Assembly (NCBI GenBank): GCA_946902875.1
Contig: OX336349.1
Span: forward strand, 20,731,891-20,795,890
Origin: Nematopogon swammerdamellus
Lineage: Eukaryota > Arthropoda > Insecta > Lepidoptera > Adelidae
Length of the DNA: 64,000 nt
Reading direction: 5' to 3'
This document shows positions 36,186 to 47,193 of the stretch, piece after piece. Made by a program: the position numbers and the translations under genes. Every line of letters begins with the position of its first letter. Position 1 is the first letter of the stretch. Below the pieces are notes generated by a model that was given only the letters and a program-made list of their open reading frames with translations, did not search any database and had not been told where the DNA came from.

Positions 36186-36745
36186 GGGTTTTCCAATAGG
36201 GACGGGTCGATGTTGACAGGCTGTGGCGGCCATGTTGTTTTGGCGGCAACTGTTAAATCAGTTGTTCATTTTCATTAATCAGTAAATGATGCCAAATCAT
36301 CATGTCAAGTTACACGATTGGGGCAGCTGAAACCTAATGACATAGACAACGCCGTTTGTTCGCTGCCTGGGCTTCGGAGCGTTTGGAAGAGGGCCCCAAT
36401 TTTGGCCGAAAAATAATTTTTAGCGACGAGGCACATTTTTGCATGAATGGCTATGTTAACAAGCAAAATTGGGACGAGCCCAACGCACATGAGGTTCACC
36501 AAGTGGCAATGCATCCACAAAAAGTTACTGTTTGGTGTGGATTTTGGGTCGGTGGCGTCATTGGTCCGTATTGTTTCGATTTTTCCGTGCCACCATGAGA
36601 AGCCGCGGCGGACATTTGAATGATGTCATATTCCATACATAAATGGCATACATGGGCCTTTCAAACAAAAAAAGAAATTCGTTATACCTCACACACAGCT
36701 TGTTTTATTCCTTTTGAACATCGACCCGTCCTTAATGGAAAACCC
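36186..36745 (+). mobile_element. Deletion-derivative Tc1/mariner element with TIRs
   Basis: Inverted ends of about 28 bp (GGGTTTTCCAATAGGGACGG left; right reads GGGTTTTCCATTAAGGACGG in reverse). The inside has one transposase piece (FAAWASERLEEGPNFG, then IIFSDEAHFCMNGYVNKQNW and VTVWCGFWVGGVIGPY). The first catalytic Asp lies in FSDEAHF; the second Asp and the last acidic residue are deleted. Non-autonomous. Confidence 0.82.
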
Positions 36746-37355
36746 AGGATTATTAGGAGTAAGGAAAACCTCGATATAACATTTCACCTTTAGAAACTCG
36801 GCACATACAATAGAAATAATTTATTGCGCATCAGTAAAATTTACATATTACACAGATAGAACAGACAAAAATGGCATACAAGAAGGCGGACTTAATAATA
36901 TTATAGTTATTTATGTCAGTCAACGTTTGAATGATGAGCAGCTAAACTATCACTGTGGTCTCAGAGTACAGAACTCTGAGACTGCGGTTAATTTCTCTCT
37001 TTGTCTGAAAGCAGATTGAGTAGGATTATCAAATCTATTGATGATCTTATTTTTTATTTTAATCCGTTGCAAATTATTTTGATTTTAATGAAATTTATGT
37101 GTGTTTAATTGTTAGCTAATGTGTTTTGTGACTTATTTTTAAAATAGGTAGCCTCTTGCCAAGTTAAACAAAGATATTATATAACCAAAAATGTAGCAAG
37201 TGAAAATACACGAAGAATCCAAGTATTCCATAGGTCTCAAAGGATAATAATAAATATAAATTTCCGGTTGTTCGCAGCTTGCCAACAGCGAGTATTTGTA
37301 TAGACACAACCTAGTAGCCAGGATTATCCACCAGTAACTTGCCTTAATGTTCAAC
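36746..37355. other. Unassigned stretch
   Basis: AT-rich, no recognised gene or repeat. Confidence 0.4.
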
Positions 37356-37359
37356 CTTG

Positions 37360-37905
37360 TGAGTACCGAAGTACCTTACTATAAATACAATCCGCCGCCA
37401 TGTCGAGAACGATCATGTCACACTCTACTGGGACCGGTCCATTATTACAGATAGGACTATTCTCGCGAATAGACCTGATATTGTGATAGTGGACCGGGAG
37501 GCGAATCGCGCAATGCTTGTCGATATCGCCGTGCCGCACGATGGTAACCTCGTCAGTAAGAAAGCAGAGAAGATGTTAAAGTATCTGGATCTGCAGCAGG
37601 AGTTTACCAAAATGTGGCCCGTCGACTCGTCGATCGTTGTGCCCATAGTCGTTTTAAAATAGGTTAGCGCATGGGCTGATAGCGAAGAGCCTCGACGATC
37701 ACCTTAAGGTGCTCTCGCTGAGTGGTTGGGTCAAGGGCCAGATCCAGAAGGCAGCCTTGCTCGAAACTGCGCGCATAGTCCGGAGGTTTCTCTTTTTGGG
37801 ACCCGACCATCATGGGTAGCCTGGGTTCGCCCGCGCTGCGCCGCCGCGCCGCCTCCGCCGCCGGTGGTGGAAGCTACGTGAATTTTTTATATTCATTTTA
37901 GGATG
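37360..37905 (+). repeat. Non-LTR retrotransposon C-terminal domain, second copy
   Basis: [39 protein letters not shown] and YLDLQQEFTKMWPVDSS are followed by a frameshift near 37650. The tail has CCGCCGCCGGTGGTGGAAG. About 85-90% like 15425-15975 by eye. Both copies start near the same point, suggesting 5' truncation. Confidence 0.72.
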
Positions 37906-37917
37906 TATTTTTATTTA

Positions 37918-38187
37918 TTATTTATGTATGCGCTTAGTTTGGCCCATGTATGATTTCCCACAGATACACGGTATTTGGTAGACGCCTGGCGACTGTAGAG
38001 GATGTAAGGCGTCCTTCGCTGGTCGTAGGAGTTGTGCGACCTTCTTCGGTGGTTGGAACACTGTTCTGATACTATATTTATTCAGTATTCTCCCTATACG
38101 ATCCGTGACTCCTTTTATGTAAGGAAGGTACGCCTTCAGTCGCTGAACGTCCTGTGTTGGAGTGGTCTTGGAAGATCTACCCGCCAT
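37918..38187 (-). repeat. Penelope-like element GIY-YIG domain fragment
   Basis: The minus frame reads AYLPYIKGVTDRIGRILNKY, then RTVFQPPKKVAQLLRPAKD and SPGVYQIPCICGKSYMGQTK. The GVYQIPC...GKSYMGQT segment fits the start of the GIY-YIG endonuclease of Penelope-like elements. Truncated before the rest of the nuclease. Confidence 0.7.
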
Positions 38188-38349
38188 TCTTTATGGCGAA
38201 ATAAGTATCTGAATCTGAATCTGAATCATGGCTCAAATCTTGTATCCGTTATGGACTAAAACTCTCTTCACGAGTTCTCTCTCCTGGTTCCTGCTGCCCT
38301 CATCGCATATTCGCTCCGCTCGTAACAACAGAAACCTGACCACAGAGTT

Positions 38350-38455
38350 TAGCTGAGCTGGATGGTGGTGTGTCTCCCGTCGCACCAGTAGTTGCCAACC
38401 TGTTCATGAAGTTCTTCGAGCAGAAGGCACTCTCCACCAAGGATTACCAAAAATC
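38350..38455 (+). repeat. Penelope-like reverse-transcriptase fragment
   Basis: SPVAPVVANLFMKFFEQKAL fits the reverse-transcriptase motif (SPxxxxVxAN) of Penelope-like elements. It is in the opposite orientation to the GIY-YIG piece. Confidence 0.55.
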
Positions 38456-39023
38456 ACGCGCACTATGTACGATATAAATTCTACGATTTTTGCTACTGTA
38501 TTGATTTTCTCGTCCTCTCAGTAGGCGATTTCTTTGCGTATAAATATTCTTCATCATCTCCATAACTTTCATTGAAGAGCAGCCGCAAATAAGTAATCTA
38601 TGTACAAATAATGAAATTGATAAGATATTCCGCATCACTCTAATTTTGGCAGCACCATACGTCACGCTTGTTGCCGGTGCCGCCGCCGCCGCTTCTGGCG
38701 AGATAAGCAACGTTGGTGCCAATCTGACTGATTCGCGACAATATCATCGCGTTGATAAAGACGCAGCGGTTTTTTTTTCCTATCTATTCTTCGTTCGAAG
38801 TTGTGGGAAAACAAATCTAGCGTACTGGCAAAGTCTGCGCGCGGCAATATACCAGGGTGACACTGTAAATTCTTAGAAAAGACCAGTTAGTATCAATGCC
38901 AATTAAAGATTCATTTTAATTTCGAATACAGAACTCTTTGGTAACTTGATGAGGTATATTGAATTCATTTGTCATTTGTTTTTACAAAATGGCGGCCATT
39001 TGAAAGGTGCGTTTAGTGCGTCA
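38456..39023. other. Unassigned stretch
   Basis: A short GCC-rich segment near 38680 sits in AT-rich sequence. The overlapping open frames on both strands have no recognisable features. Confidence 0.35.
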
Positions 39024-39177
39024 AGATGAATCTAACACGAGAATTTTTTAACTCAATGATTTATAACGACTTTCTTTGTGGCCTTAGTTAACAATAGAGT
39101 TATGTATGATAGACATCGATTGGCATGTCATGATGAAGCCCCATCGCCCGCCACTATTTACAACTGGTTCAATGAGC

Positions 39178-39351
39178 AACCTACCCAGCTATAATCTTCG
39201 AAAAAGAGCAGTTTGACATCTGGGACACCAGACGTCGGCTCCAGGAACTCCCCCAGTCCCTGAAGGAGCCCGTGACGTAGCGGGCGAAACGTCGACTTAT
39301 CTAAGTCTTTAAACCTACTACTGTTAATCCGAAAACTTAAAAATGAATATG
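39178..39351 (+). repeat. Insertion with 12-bp target duplication
   Basis: TGGTTCAATGAG occurs just before (39166-39177) and again at the end (39352 on) of this segment, inside the mariner frame. The insert has CTGAAGGAGCCCGTGACG and GCGGGCGAAACGTCG and looks like a retrotransposon 3' end of unknown family. Confidence 0.65.
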
Positions 39352-39479
39352 GTTCAATGAGTTTAAGCGTGGTCGCAGCAATCTCACTGATGATCTGCGT
39401 GAGGAACGATCTTCAACACTTACAACTGAAGATATCGTCAGTGCTGTGGCTGCGCATGGTAGAGGCTAATATTGTGATG

Positions 39480-39841
39480 TTTTTTTTTTATCACCTGCAA
39501 CGTCCGTGATATCAGCCCATAACACCGGGTGAACTAGGTGTCATGTCAGTTCTTCCCCTTTGACCGTGCCGGCTACACTGAACTGGTCGAAAAACACAAA
39601 CTATTTACATAACCGTTTCGACCGACGTTTCATTCAGTGCGGTGGTACCAACCCAGGCGGGTTAAACCCTACCACCAAGTAAGATTAGGAGGGAAGGATC
39701 TACAGTTTTACGAGAAATCCGAACCTCGGTCAGCCTCCAACGGTCAGCGGTCACCCATCCAAGAACTGACCGCACCCAGCGTTGCTTAACATTCAATAGC
39801 GACAGTTGACTGTCTGCACCACTGAGCTATCGAGGCTGACA
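39480..39841 (-). repeat. SINE-B, nearly full length
   Basis: T-run, body, 5S-like segment and GCTATCGAGGCTGAC. Very close to the copy at 3986-4364. Confidence 0.78.
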
Positions 39842-40199
39842 ATCTCTACCAACTACCAAGATCTACCAAAGTCCAGTACAAAAAATCTTACATAAATATT
39901 TAGGCGCCAGGAAGCTTTGCACTAGATGGATACCCCACAATTTGTCCGACGACCAAAAATACCGTCGCATGGATTGGTGCCGCGGAATGCTAGAAAAGTG
40001 CAACGGAGGTGACAGGAATGCTGTGTTTGACATCTTCACAGGTGATGAAAGCTATTGTTGCGAACCTGAAACTAAAAGGCAATCTGGACAATGGGTGTTT
40101 CCTTTTGATGCGGGTCAATGGGGCCGAGGGTCAATTTCACATGCAGAACGATCTTTGGTAAAGGAATTTCTTAAATAAATAACAGATAATAAAACAATT

Positions 40200-40494
40200 T
40201 TAGAATTAATATGGCAACGTTAAAATTAAATAATTAATGTTAGCAACACAATGCCGACTGCAAGTGACCAGTGCATGGCCTCTGTAAAGCAGGACGCTTC
40301 AAATAAATATTTGCAAATAATATCGGAGCTCAAAAATACTAGTAAAATAATAAAATGTCGTTCACATTAAAAAACATCCAAAGAATATAAAAAATATTTA
40401 TTTATTGCTTACTTATTTAGACAGCACCTGGAATATAATATAATAATAATGAAATTAACTATAGCTCAACAAATTAGACGATCTTTTTGTCCGT
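40200..40494. other. AT-rich spacer
   Basis: Nothing recognised. Confidence 0.35.
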
Positions 40495-40617
40495 CATATA
40501 ATCATGGCATGGCGCCTACTCTGAGCGTCATTTCGCGAGGAATGGTGTTATTATTGGCTGTGTCTGATCGTCCGTTCAAGTTTTGGGCACAGACACCCGT
40601 GCCGGCTGTCTATGTAA
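40495..40617 (+). repeat. LINE 3' end (family of 55370-56036)
   Basis: GGCATGGCGCCTACTCTGAG, TTTCGCGAGGAATGGTG and GGGCACAGACACCCGTGCC match the LINE tail near 55920-56020. Confidence 0.65.
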
Positions 40618-41000
40618 AAGAACCGGCCAAGTGCGAGTCGACCTCGCGCACAGAGGGTTCCGTACCGCCATGTCATGGGCAGCGCCACTCACGCTATCCA
40701 TGTATTAGTTAAAATGCTTCATACTTTTTTCGGTAGATGGCGCGCATACACTTTTTAATTTCTTATATGGGGACCCCCGTGAACTTTTTACATTTTCTTA
40801 TTTTTTTTTTAAACGGTTTTATTTATTATTATTGTTGTTACGAGTATATCGGCCACATATTGTCTGAAAACACATATTCTGTGAAAATTTCAACTGGCTA
40901 CCTATTACGGTTCAAGAGATTCAGCCCTCGGACAGACGGACAGACAGACAGACAGACGGCGTGGGCTCAGTAATAGGGTCCCGTACGACGGATACGGAAC
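40618..41000 (-). repeat. Repeat family D
   Basis: Reverse order of the D landmarks: ACCGGCCAAGTGCGAGTCG, GTGAAAATTTCAACTGGC, GACAGACAGACGGCG and GGTCCCGTACGACGG. It abuts the LINE tail. Confidence 0.65.
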
Positions 41001-41489
41001 CCTATAAAATAATACAACTAACAATTCAGAAATTTGCAGCTCCTCACCACTGCAATACTTCTAAATCTGTTTGGAACGGATATCACTATCTGACATTCTG
41101 AAATATCTACATATTCTTAGAACTGTATGCAAATATGCATCATTTTCGTGGCGGTCCAATCCCACGCAGTCATTATTCATCATTATCTCTAAAAATAAGC
41201 ATTTTTTATTTTTTTATTATTATATGCCGGTGGTCGTCTCTTCAATCATACATGCTGTCCTCTTAACTTCATTTGTTTTCTGCAGTAGGTACCGGCACGC
41301 TATTCTTTTTTATTTATTTACTAGCTGAGCCAGTGGCTCCGCTCACGTACTTTTTTTTAAATTTTCTTTATTTCCTAAACAACTCCTATATTGTGGCGAA
41401 CAAAACAAAAACAAAAATTATTAAAATCGGTCGAGCCATTTTTGCGCCAGTTTTTGCCAAATTGCAAGACAATTGATTTTTATATATAT
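41001..41489. other. Unassigned, AT-rich
   Basis: Includes a GAGCCAGTGGCTCCGCTCAC phrase at about 41326 similar to lepidopteran dispersed repeats. No gene. Confidence 0.35.
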
Positions 41490-41924
41490 CAGTGTTGCCA
41501 ATACTTTTTTTTGTGAAGATCTACCTACAAAAAAATAAAGTTTCGTTTTTCAATAATTTGTAGTAATTTTTGCTAGACTAATTATTTATACTTAATGTTT
41601 CTAAATTACAATTAAAAGCATTTTATAAGTGAAACTGAATTGGGTATAATTTATTCTTTTAATTAATAAAATTAAAAAGATCTTACTAAAATGAAATTCA
41701 CATCCTTTAAAGCTACGGGTATGTTCATTATTATATCATTTATACTTGTTACTATTACGCTCCTTGTGGAAGACGACACCACCAGGAAAATGTTAAGTCA
41801 GATAAAATATTATGAATTCTTTGACCTTTCTACATCACTTTTTGCTCTTCATATTGTAAGCGATCGAACAAAAAGCCTCTTGGGATCGACCGGTTGTTCG
41901 GGATCGACCGTTTGGGCACCACTG
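41490..41924. mobile_element. hAT-type MITE with 8-bp duplication
   Basis: Ends CAGTGTTGCCAA and TTGGGCACCACTG are imperfect inverted repeats starting CAGTG. ATATATAT is present on both sides (41482-41489, 41925-41932), the 8-bp size expected for hAT, though the AT repeat weakens this. An 83-codon open frame inside has no recognisable domain. Confidence 0.6.
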
Positions 41925-41940
41925 ATATATATAGATAGAT

Positions 41941-42774
41941 AAATAGAAGATAGATTTATAAACACTCGCAAACAGGTTTCATATAATCCTTACTAAAACA
42001 AATGCAGAAAACTATTTTATTCTCATGTGAAGCCCTTAGATTTAGAGGTGAGCGAGCACAACATGTGAAAAGTCCGTACCTACTAAGTTTACTGGACAAA
42101 TAACATCAAATTAAACACAAAATAGAACAATGCAATAACGAACAGATTAAAACGGAAAATAAAAAAAAATCTAGACATGAAAATCAAGATAAAGTAGATT
42201 ATAGAAATGCATCCTAAGTAAATTCAAATGCTATAAAACATTACATACATGATAAATATTTTAACACAAAACAGAACAAGAACGCGCGTGAACATTAGAC
42301 CATTAGACTTACCCGAGGAATTACCTATTATCTATCTATAGCCTCTATAGAATTAACCTCCACAGGTTCAACCTTTATAGGCAAAACCGTCGATCAGCAA
42401 CTACGATATGCTAACAGCTCAGTTGGATGTTCTTCAAGTTAGTCCGAGTTAGTCTGAATTTAATATTCGTCGACCGTAGAGGAATTCGACAACCTGTGCA
42501 TTACAATCAAGCTTAGCTTGTACGAGTCCTGTTGTACAAATTAATTGTATTTTAATTAACCACGGCCAGTAGCCAAAGAGGATATGAATCAGCGTAACCT
42601 TATTACAAACACAATTAATCGGTGGTCAAACGTCATGTGATTTAAATTTATAATTTCGAGCTACGCATGACGAAAGATGTAAAAATGAGGAATGTTTTGA
42701 ATCCGATTTCAATACGTTGTAAATACGCGATATCATAGAAGAGTTTGTAAACCAACAATATAAATTCACATAAA
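41941..42774. other. AT-rich non-coding stretch
   Basis: No gene or repeat family recognised. Confidence 0.4.
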
Positions 42775-43010
42775 AAGTTATTAAGGCAGAAGTTTCTTGT
42801 CGCTTCTTCTTCGTGGGTGTAATCGAACCGGATAGAACGAATTATTTTAATTTTAAGCTTGAGTTCAGTCTTACTGCCATGCCATATGATAATATGAATG
42901 ATCAATAAACAATCCTACTAATCCTACTAATATTATAAACACGAAAGTTTGTGAGGATGGATGGATGAATGGATGTATGGATGGATGAATTGAAGCCACA
43001 CACAGAGTCA
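42775..43010 (-). repeat. Repeat F and GGAT microsatellite
   Basis: Reverse family F at 42775-42915 (TTCTTCTTCGTGGGTGTAAT, ATGAATGATCAATAAAC), then ATTATAAACACGAAAGTTTG and a (GGAT/GAAT)n run at about 42955-42990. Confidence 0.6.
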
Positions 43011-43684
43011 ATCAATACATTTTAAAATGCAACTGTAGCAAGATATCAGATGTTTTGAAATTAAAGTTGAAGTTAAACAGCTCCTCCGAGCATTCCGCAT
43101 TCTTTTAGCCATAAAGTTTCATTTATAGAACTTTTCACAGTATAATAAGAAGGGAGTACTCCAACATGGGATTAAAACCATCCCCTTTAGTCTTTAACCA
43201 CAAGAGCTCGTTGAAATTGGGGCCAAACTTCAATTAAACTCAAAGAAATTGTCTACTCCATGGTCAGAGCTAGCGACGCATGCTAAAATGGTGTATTTAC
43301 ATGGAATCGATTCAGTACGCGTACTATGCAAAGTAAGGGGCTATCTTTGGATGCCCGGGCGTACACTGCGCCTTCCAAGTTCCAACCTTACATGTTAAGT
43401 ATGCTGACGGCAAATCTACATGGGAATTCAAGTTGGATGGCAACTGATGTGCTACTTCGGACTCCAAGTTGATGTCGAGTGCTATTACAGCGACTATAAA
43501 CTTATAAATAATACACTTATGATCGCAAACAACATAACGTACTGCATAATTAATTAACGCTTGGCTAGGTACGATTAGTACCTCAGTTTTAATCACCCAT
43601 TCACAACTTAATACTTATTTTTCTTTTACAATTATACGACATTGTAGTATGATTAATGTAATTAATTACGTGCTGAAGTTTGAC
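43011..43684. other. Unassigned stretch
   Basis: A small fragment of the common LINE (AACAGCTCCTCCGAGCATTC) lies at 43077. The rest is unrecognised. Confidence 0.35.
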
Positions 43685-43945
43685 AAAGGCTTTTTACACC
43701 TCTTTGTAGTCACAACTCTCAGCAAAATTGTTAATCTTGCTCTCAAGCTATGTTTTCGATAGACTGTAAGCGGTGTTATTATGTGGCTAGTCACTAAAAC
43801 ACCTTGTAATGATATGTATAAAAAAATACCCTGCGAAGATTCTTGCCGGTTCTTCTTCGTGGGTGTAATAGAACCGGATAGAACAAATTGTGACAAGTTC
43901 TAGGGCAGTCTAACTGTCTAGTCTAGCCATATGAATGATCAATCA
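43685..43945 (-). repeat. Repeat family F
   Basis: Reverse copy with TTAATCTTGCTCTCAAGC, GTGTTATTATGTGGCTAGTC and TTCTTCGTGGGTGTAATAGA. Confidence 0.65.
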
Positions 43946-43967
43946 TCATATCATCAATACTAATAAT

Positions 43968-44336
43968 AAATCTGTAAGCGATGGTCATAGAGTAAGTTAC
44001 TTTGTTTTATGATATACTGAGATTGTAGACTCTATGTACGAGTATGATACTAAAATTAAATTGACGATTTTTAGAAATATTTTCTTTATGTATGTATGTT
44101 CCTCCATAACTCTTAAACCGATCATCCGAGTTCTATGAAACTTTACAACAAACACATTTTACTATACGGGACACAGGATAGGCTCAATCAAATTAAGTTC
44201 CGGTTAAGCTAAGATGTAGCTCTCATACAAACCGAATGGTTCCGCGTGCCGAAATAAAGGCACGGTAGCAGGCTTACTTACTTACTTCTATTTATACGAA
44301 TTTCACGCGAGCGAAGCCGCGGGCAAAGGCTAGTAA
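43968..44336 (+). repeat. Repeat family H
   Basis: Shares AATAATAAATCTGTAAG, GTTACTTTGTTTTATG, TTCCTCCA, AAACCGATCATCCGA, AAGATGT and CACGCGAGCGAAGCCGCGGG with 53288-53682. The end phrase is typical of lepidopteran interspersed repeats. Confidence 0.65.
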
Positions 44337-44384
44337 ACAATAAAAAAGTATCCACATTTATGGCGAAATTTGCTCTTGCTATTT

Positions 44385-44705
44385 TGGGGCCGGTACTTAA
44401 AAAGAATAGCCCCACTGCATCTCTACCCATGCATGTCGTAAAAGGCGACTAAGGGATAAGGACAAGATGCCGTGCTAAAGGGCGACTGGCTCGCCACCTC
44501 TCACGCTGGCACGGTACTTCCACCGTGTCATGCAGTAGGTGGGTCTTCGTGCCTTACTTGCTGCTTGATCGATTGAATCTACTATAATACTTTGCGAAAA
44601 GTGGTGGTCGGTGTTGTGCTGTAATTTACCAGAGTTCTTGCACCGCAACACCGATTGCTCTGCTTACCCCGATTGTCGGGATTCAGCGTGTGTGATATGC
44701 ACTAT
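44385..44705 (+). repeat. Repeat-C, best full-length copy
   Basis: GGGGCCGGTACTTAAAAAGA, GTCGTAAAAGGCGACTAAGG, ACTTCCACCGTGTCATGC, GTCTTCGTGCCTTACTTGCT, GTGGTGGTCGGTGTTGTGC, GATTGTCGGGATTCAGCG. About 320 bp. No clear tRNA or 5S boxes; class undetermined. Confidence 0.7.
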
Positions 44706-45039
44706 TTTGTAATTAACCCAGGAATTTGAATACGATGCAATTTTTTCAGTTTAGCATCTTAACTCTGCCGTTTCTGAGCACGTAGTCGCCTAGCACACGT
44801 GGTTACTAGGTAGGTACGTACGCTACGCTGACAAGCGTACTGACTGACACATTAGCTTTCCAACCACTTATTTATGTACATAACGAAAGAAACCTGGGCA
44901 ATTTGAGGACACACGATCGAACGAATACTTCGTTAAATGTTGGGAATTAAAATTTAGCTAAAATTACTGTTAAGACATTTAAAAGTTTCGATGAAAGGTT
45001 GAGAGGCTCACGTTAGTTGAGTGTTTTATTTGATTTGTT
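44706..45039. other. Unassigned stretch
   Basis: Nothing recognised. Confidence 0.35.
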
Positions 45040-45320
45040 AATTAGGGCTCCGTTTCCGTCGTACGGGACCCTATTACTAAGCCTAGGCCGTCTCTGTCTG
45101 TCTGTCCGAGGGCTGTATCTCTGCTGAAAAAGTGAAAAATTCACGGGTGTTCCCATAGAAGAAACCAAAAAGTGTATGCGCGCGCGCCATCTACCGAATA
45201 GAGTGTGAAGCATTTTAACCAATCATGACATTGAACTAATATGAAGCATTTCATAACACGCCATAGATGCCGTGAGTGGCGCTAGCCATGACATGGCGAT
45301 ACGCACTTGGCCGGTTCTTA
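45040..45320 (+). repeat. Repeat family D, internally rearranged
   Basis: TACGGGACCCTATTACTAAG, GTCTGTCTGTCCGAGGGCTG, GTGTATGCGCGCGCGCCATC and CGCACTTGGCCGGTTC in the family order. Confidence 0.65.
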
Positions 45321-45647
45321 ATTTTATTATTTGTTGGAATATCCGCCATAATTCCTAACACATAATTTTGTCAAAATTTCAGCCGGCTACCTATTACTGT
45401 TCAAACGTTACAGCACATTAAAAGTAGGACCGACGAAACCCTAAAAACAGACAATTTCAATGAATCCTTCAGCGCGCGCCTGCCGTGTGAATTGAGTGTG
45501 GCTTGTCGCCAAGCCATCGGAAGATTTAGGAATATTAGCAAATAAAGTTAAAATTACACGCTTGCTACCTTGAATTCTGTTTTTTTCTTGTCATCTTTTA
45601 TTAGGGGTTCTATCCCGGGATTTCCGGGGAATTTTGCGAAATTTCCA

Positions 45648-45977
45648 CCGTACCGTGTGGGGCCGGTACTTTAAAAGAATATCCCCACTGCATCTCTCCC
45701 CGTGTATGTCGTAAAAGGCGGCTAAGGGATATGACTCTCCCTTCTTATATTACTAGGTGGTAGGGTTTATCCCGCCCGGGTTGGTACCACCGCACTGAAT
45801 GAAAGGTCGGTCGAAACGGCTATGTAAATAGTTTGTGTTTTCCCTCCAGTTCAGTGTAGCCGGCACGACCGAAGGGAAGCACTGACGTGGCACCAAGTTC
45901 ACCCGGTGTTATGGGCTCAGATCACGGATGTTGTAGGTGATGTAGCCAACCGTGTCAGTATCCATAAAAAAAAATCC
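45648..45977 (+). repeat. Chimeric SINE (C head, B body), best copy
   Basis: CCGTGTGGGGCCGGTACTTT head joined at ATATTACTAGGTGGTAG to a full B body, ending CCATAAAAAAAAA. Confidence 0.75.
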
Positions 45978-46189
45978 AAAAGTGAATGAAAACATTTAGG
46001 CACGACCGTTGCCGAATGTAGCCTATCGTTGCTGAAAATATGACCTGTTTTCTAGAGTGACGTGCCTTTATTACCTACTCTCGGGAATTTTCCGGGAACG
46101 TGATTTCTCATTCCCAGGTCCCGGGTATGATAGTCACCGACCTATACCATCAGCCTATATCGTCGGACATCGAAATGGTATAATATATT

Positions 46190-46425
46190 GTAACTAGCTG
46201 TGCACGCGGCTCCGCCCGCTCTCATATTTCACTTCACTGCTAACCTCATAAGCCATTTAGCGTGATAGTAAGTAGCCTATAGTTGATGGGAAGAATCAAG
46301 CTATCCGTAGAATTTTGTTTTATTAAAATCGGTTCAGTGGTTCTCGAGTTATAAGCGGACAGACAGACATACACTCAGACACTCAGACAGAAAGCAGACG
46401 TTGGATTTTATTATAGGTAAGGATG
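46190..46425 (-). repeat. Repeat family G
   Basis: Reverse of CCAACGTCTG ... CTCGAGAACCACTGAACCG ... GAGCGGGCGGAGCCGCG. Copies at 53078-53287, 61813-62048 and 63408-63625 are nearly identical. Confidence 0.75.
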
Positions 46426-47193
46426 GTAATGATGAGGCTTCTTAAGTAGGTATGTAATATAGTGTTCAATATACCTTGTCATTTATGATGTCCCGTTTAT
46501 TATAGCCCGTAAGCCTTGTACCCTATTTTAATATTTAATTATTATAACCGTGAGTTGTGACAAACTCAATAGATTTTATTGATTAAGGAATCATTTATAG
46601 CCTAATGTTCGACGGAAAAGATAAGAGAAGTCCTAGTAATACGTATGTATAAATTATTTTTAATAATAGTTTAATTTGTTTTATAAGGTTAGCAGTATGC
46701 AGACGAGTAACATAATTTAATTTTACTTAACTATGTTCTTGTAACTTCTATTCAGTTGGTTTTATATTATAAAAAATATATGTGTATATTATATATTTAA
46801 TTTATACATAAATATAATATGTACGTACCTCATAGTATTTATTTTATGTACGGATATGTCTGTGTCCATTTATTGAATACTTTTATTTTTCACGCTTCTC
46901 TCTTGCACTGCATTGTCCGCCCTATCAGCTTCTCCACATCCCAAAGGTTAGTTTGTAAAGAATGCCACTTTGCATTAAACTCGCCTGTTGTGTTCCTTTT
47001 TATGGTGTACAATAAAGTATATTTTTATTTGATTCTTTGGCATCAGTTTGCTGTTTTGTCCTGATTTATGCAAAACCTCATAAAACTGACACAGTCATGT
47101 AAATACTTTGCCCTTAACGGGAAGACACGACACCACTGTCCTTAGGTTAGCCGATGATCTCATCCATCATACATAATCCTTATGATTTAGTAC
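46426..47193. other. AT-rich spacer with LINE-tail fragment
   Basis: At about 46880-47030: CACATCCCAAAGGTTAGTTTGT, GCATTAAACTCGCCTG and a MVYNKVYFY-like end, a dispersed tail also seen at 56290-56400 and, reversed, at 63295-63390. Confidence 0.45.

Larger units (their letters stand above)
39024..40180 (+). pseudogene. Mariner transposase relic broken by two insertions
   Basis: Pieces in order: LTREFFNSMIYNDFLCGLS (39030 on), DEAPSPATIYNWFNE (to 39177), FKRGRSNLTDDLREER (39360 on), then ARKLCTRWIPHNLSDDQKYR, DWCRGMLEKCN and TGDESYCCEPETKRQSGQWV (to 40175). The first catalytic Asp (TGDE) remains; the second Asp region is gone. Insertions: 39178-39350 and a SINE-B at 39480-39841. Confidence 0.82.
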
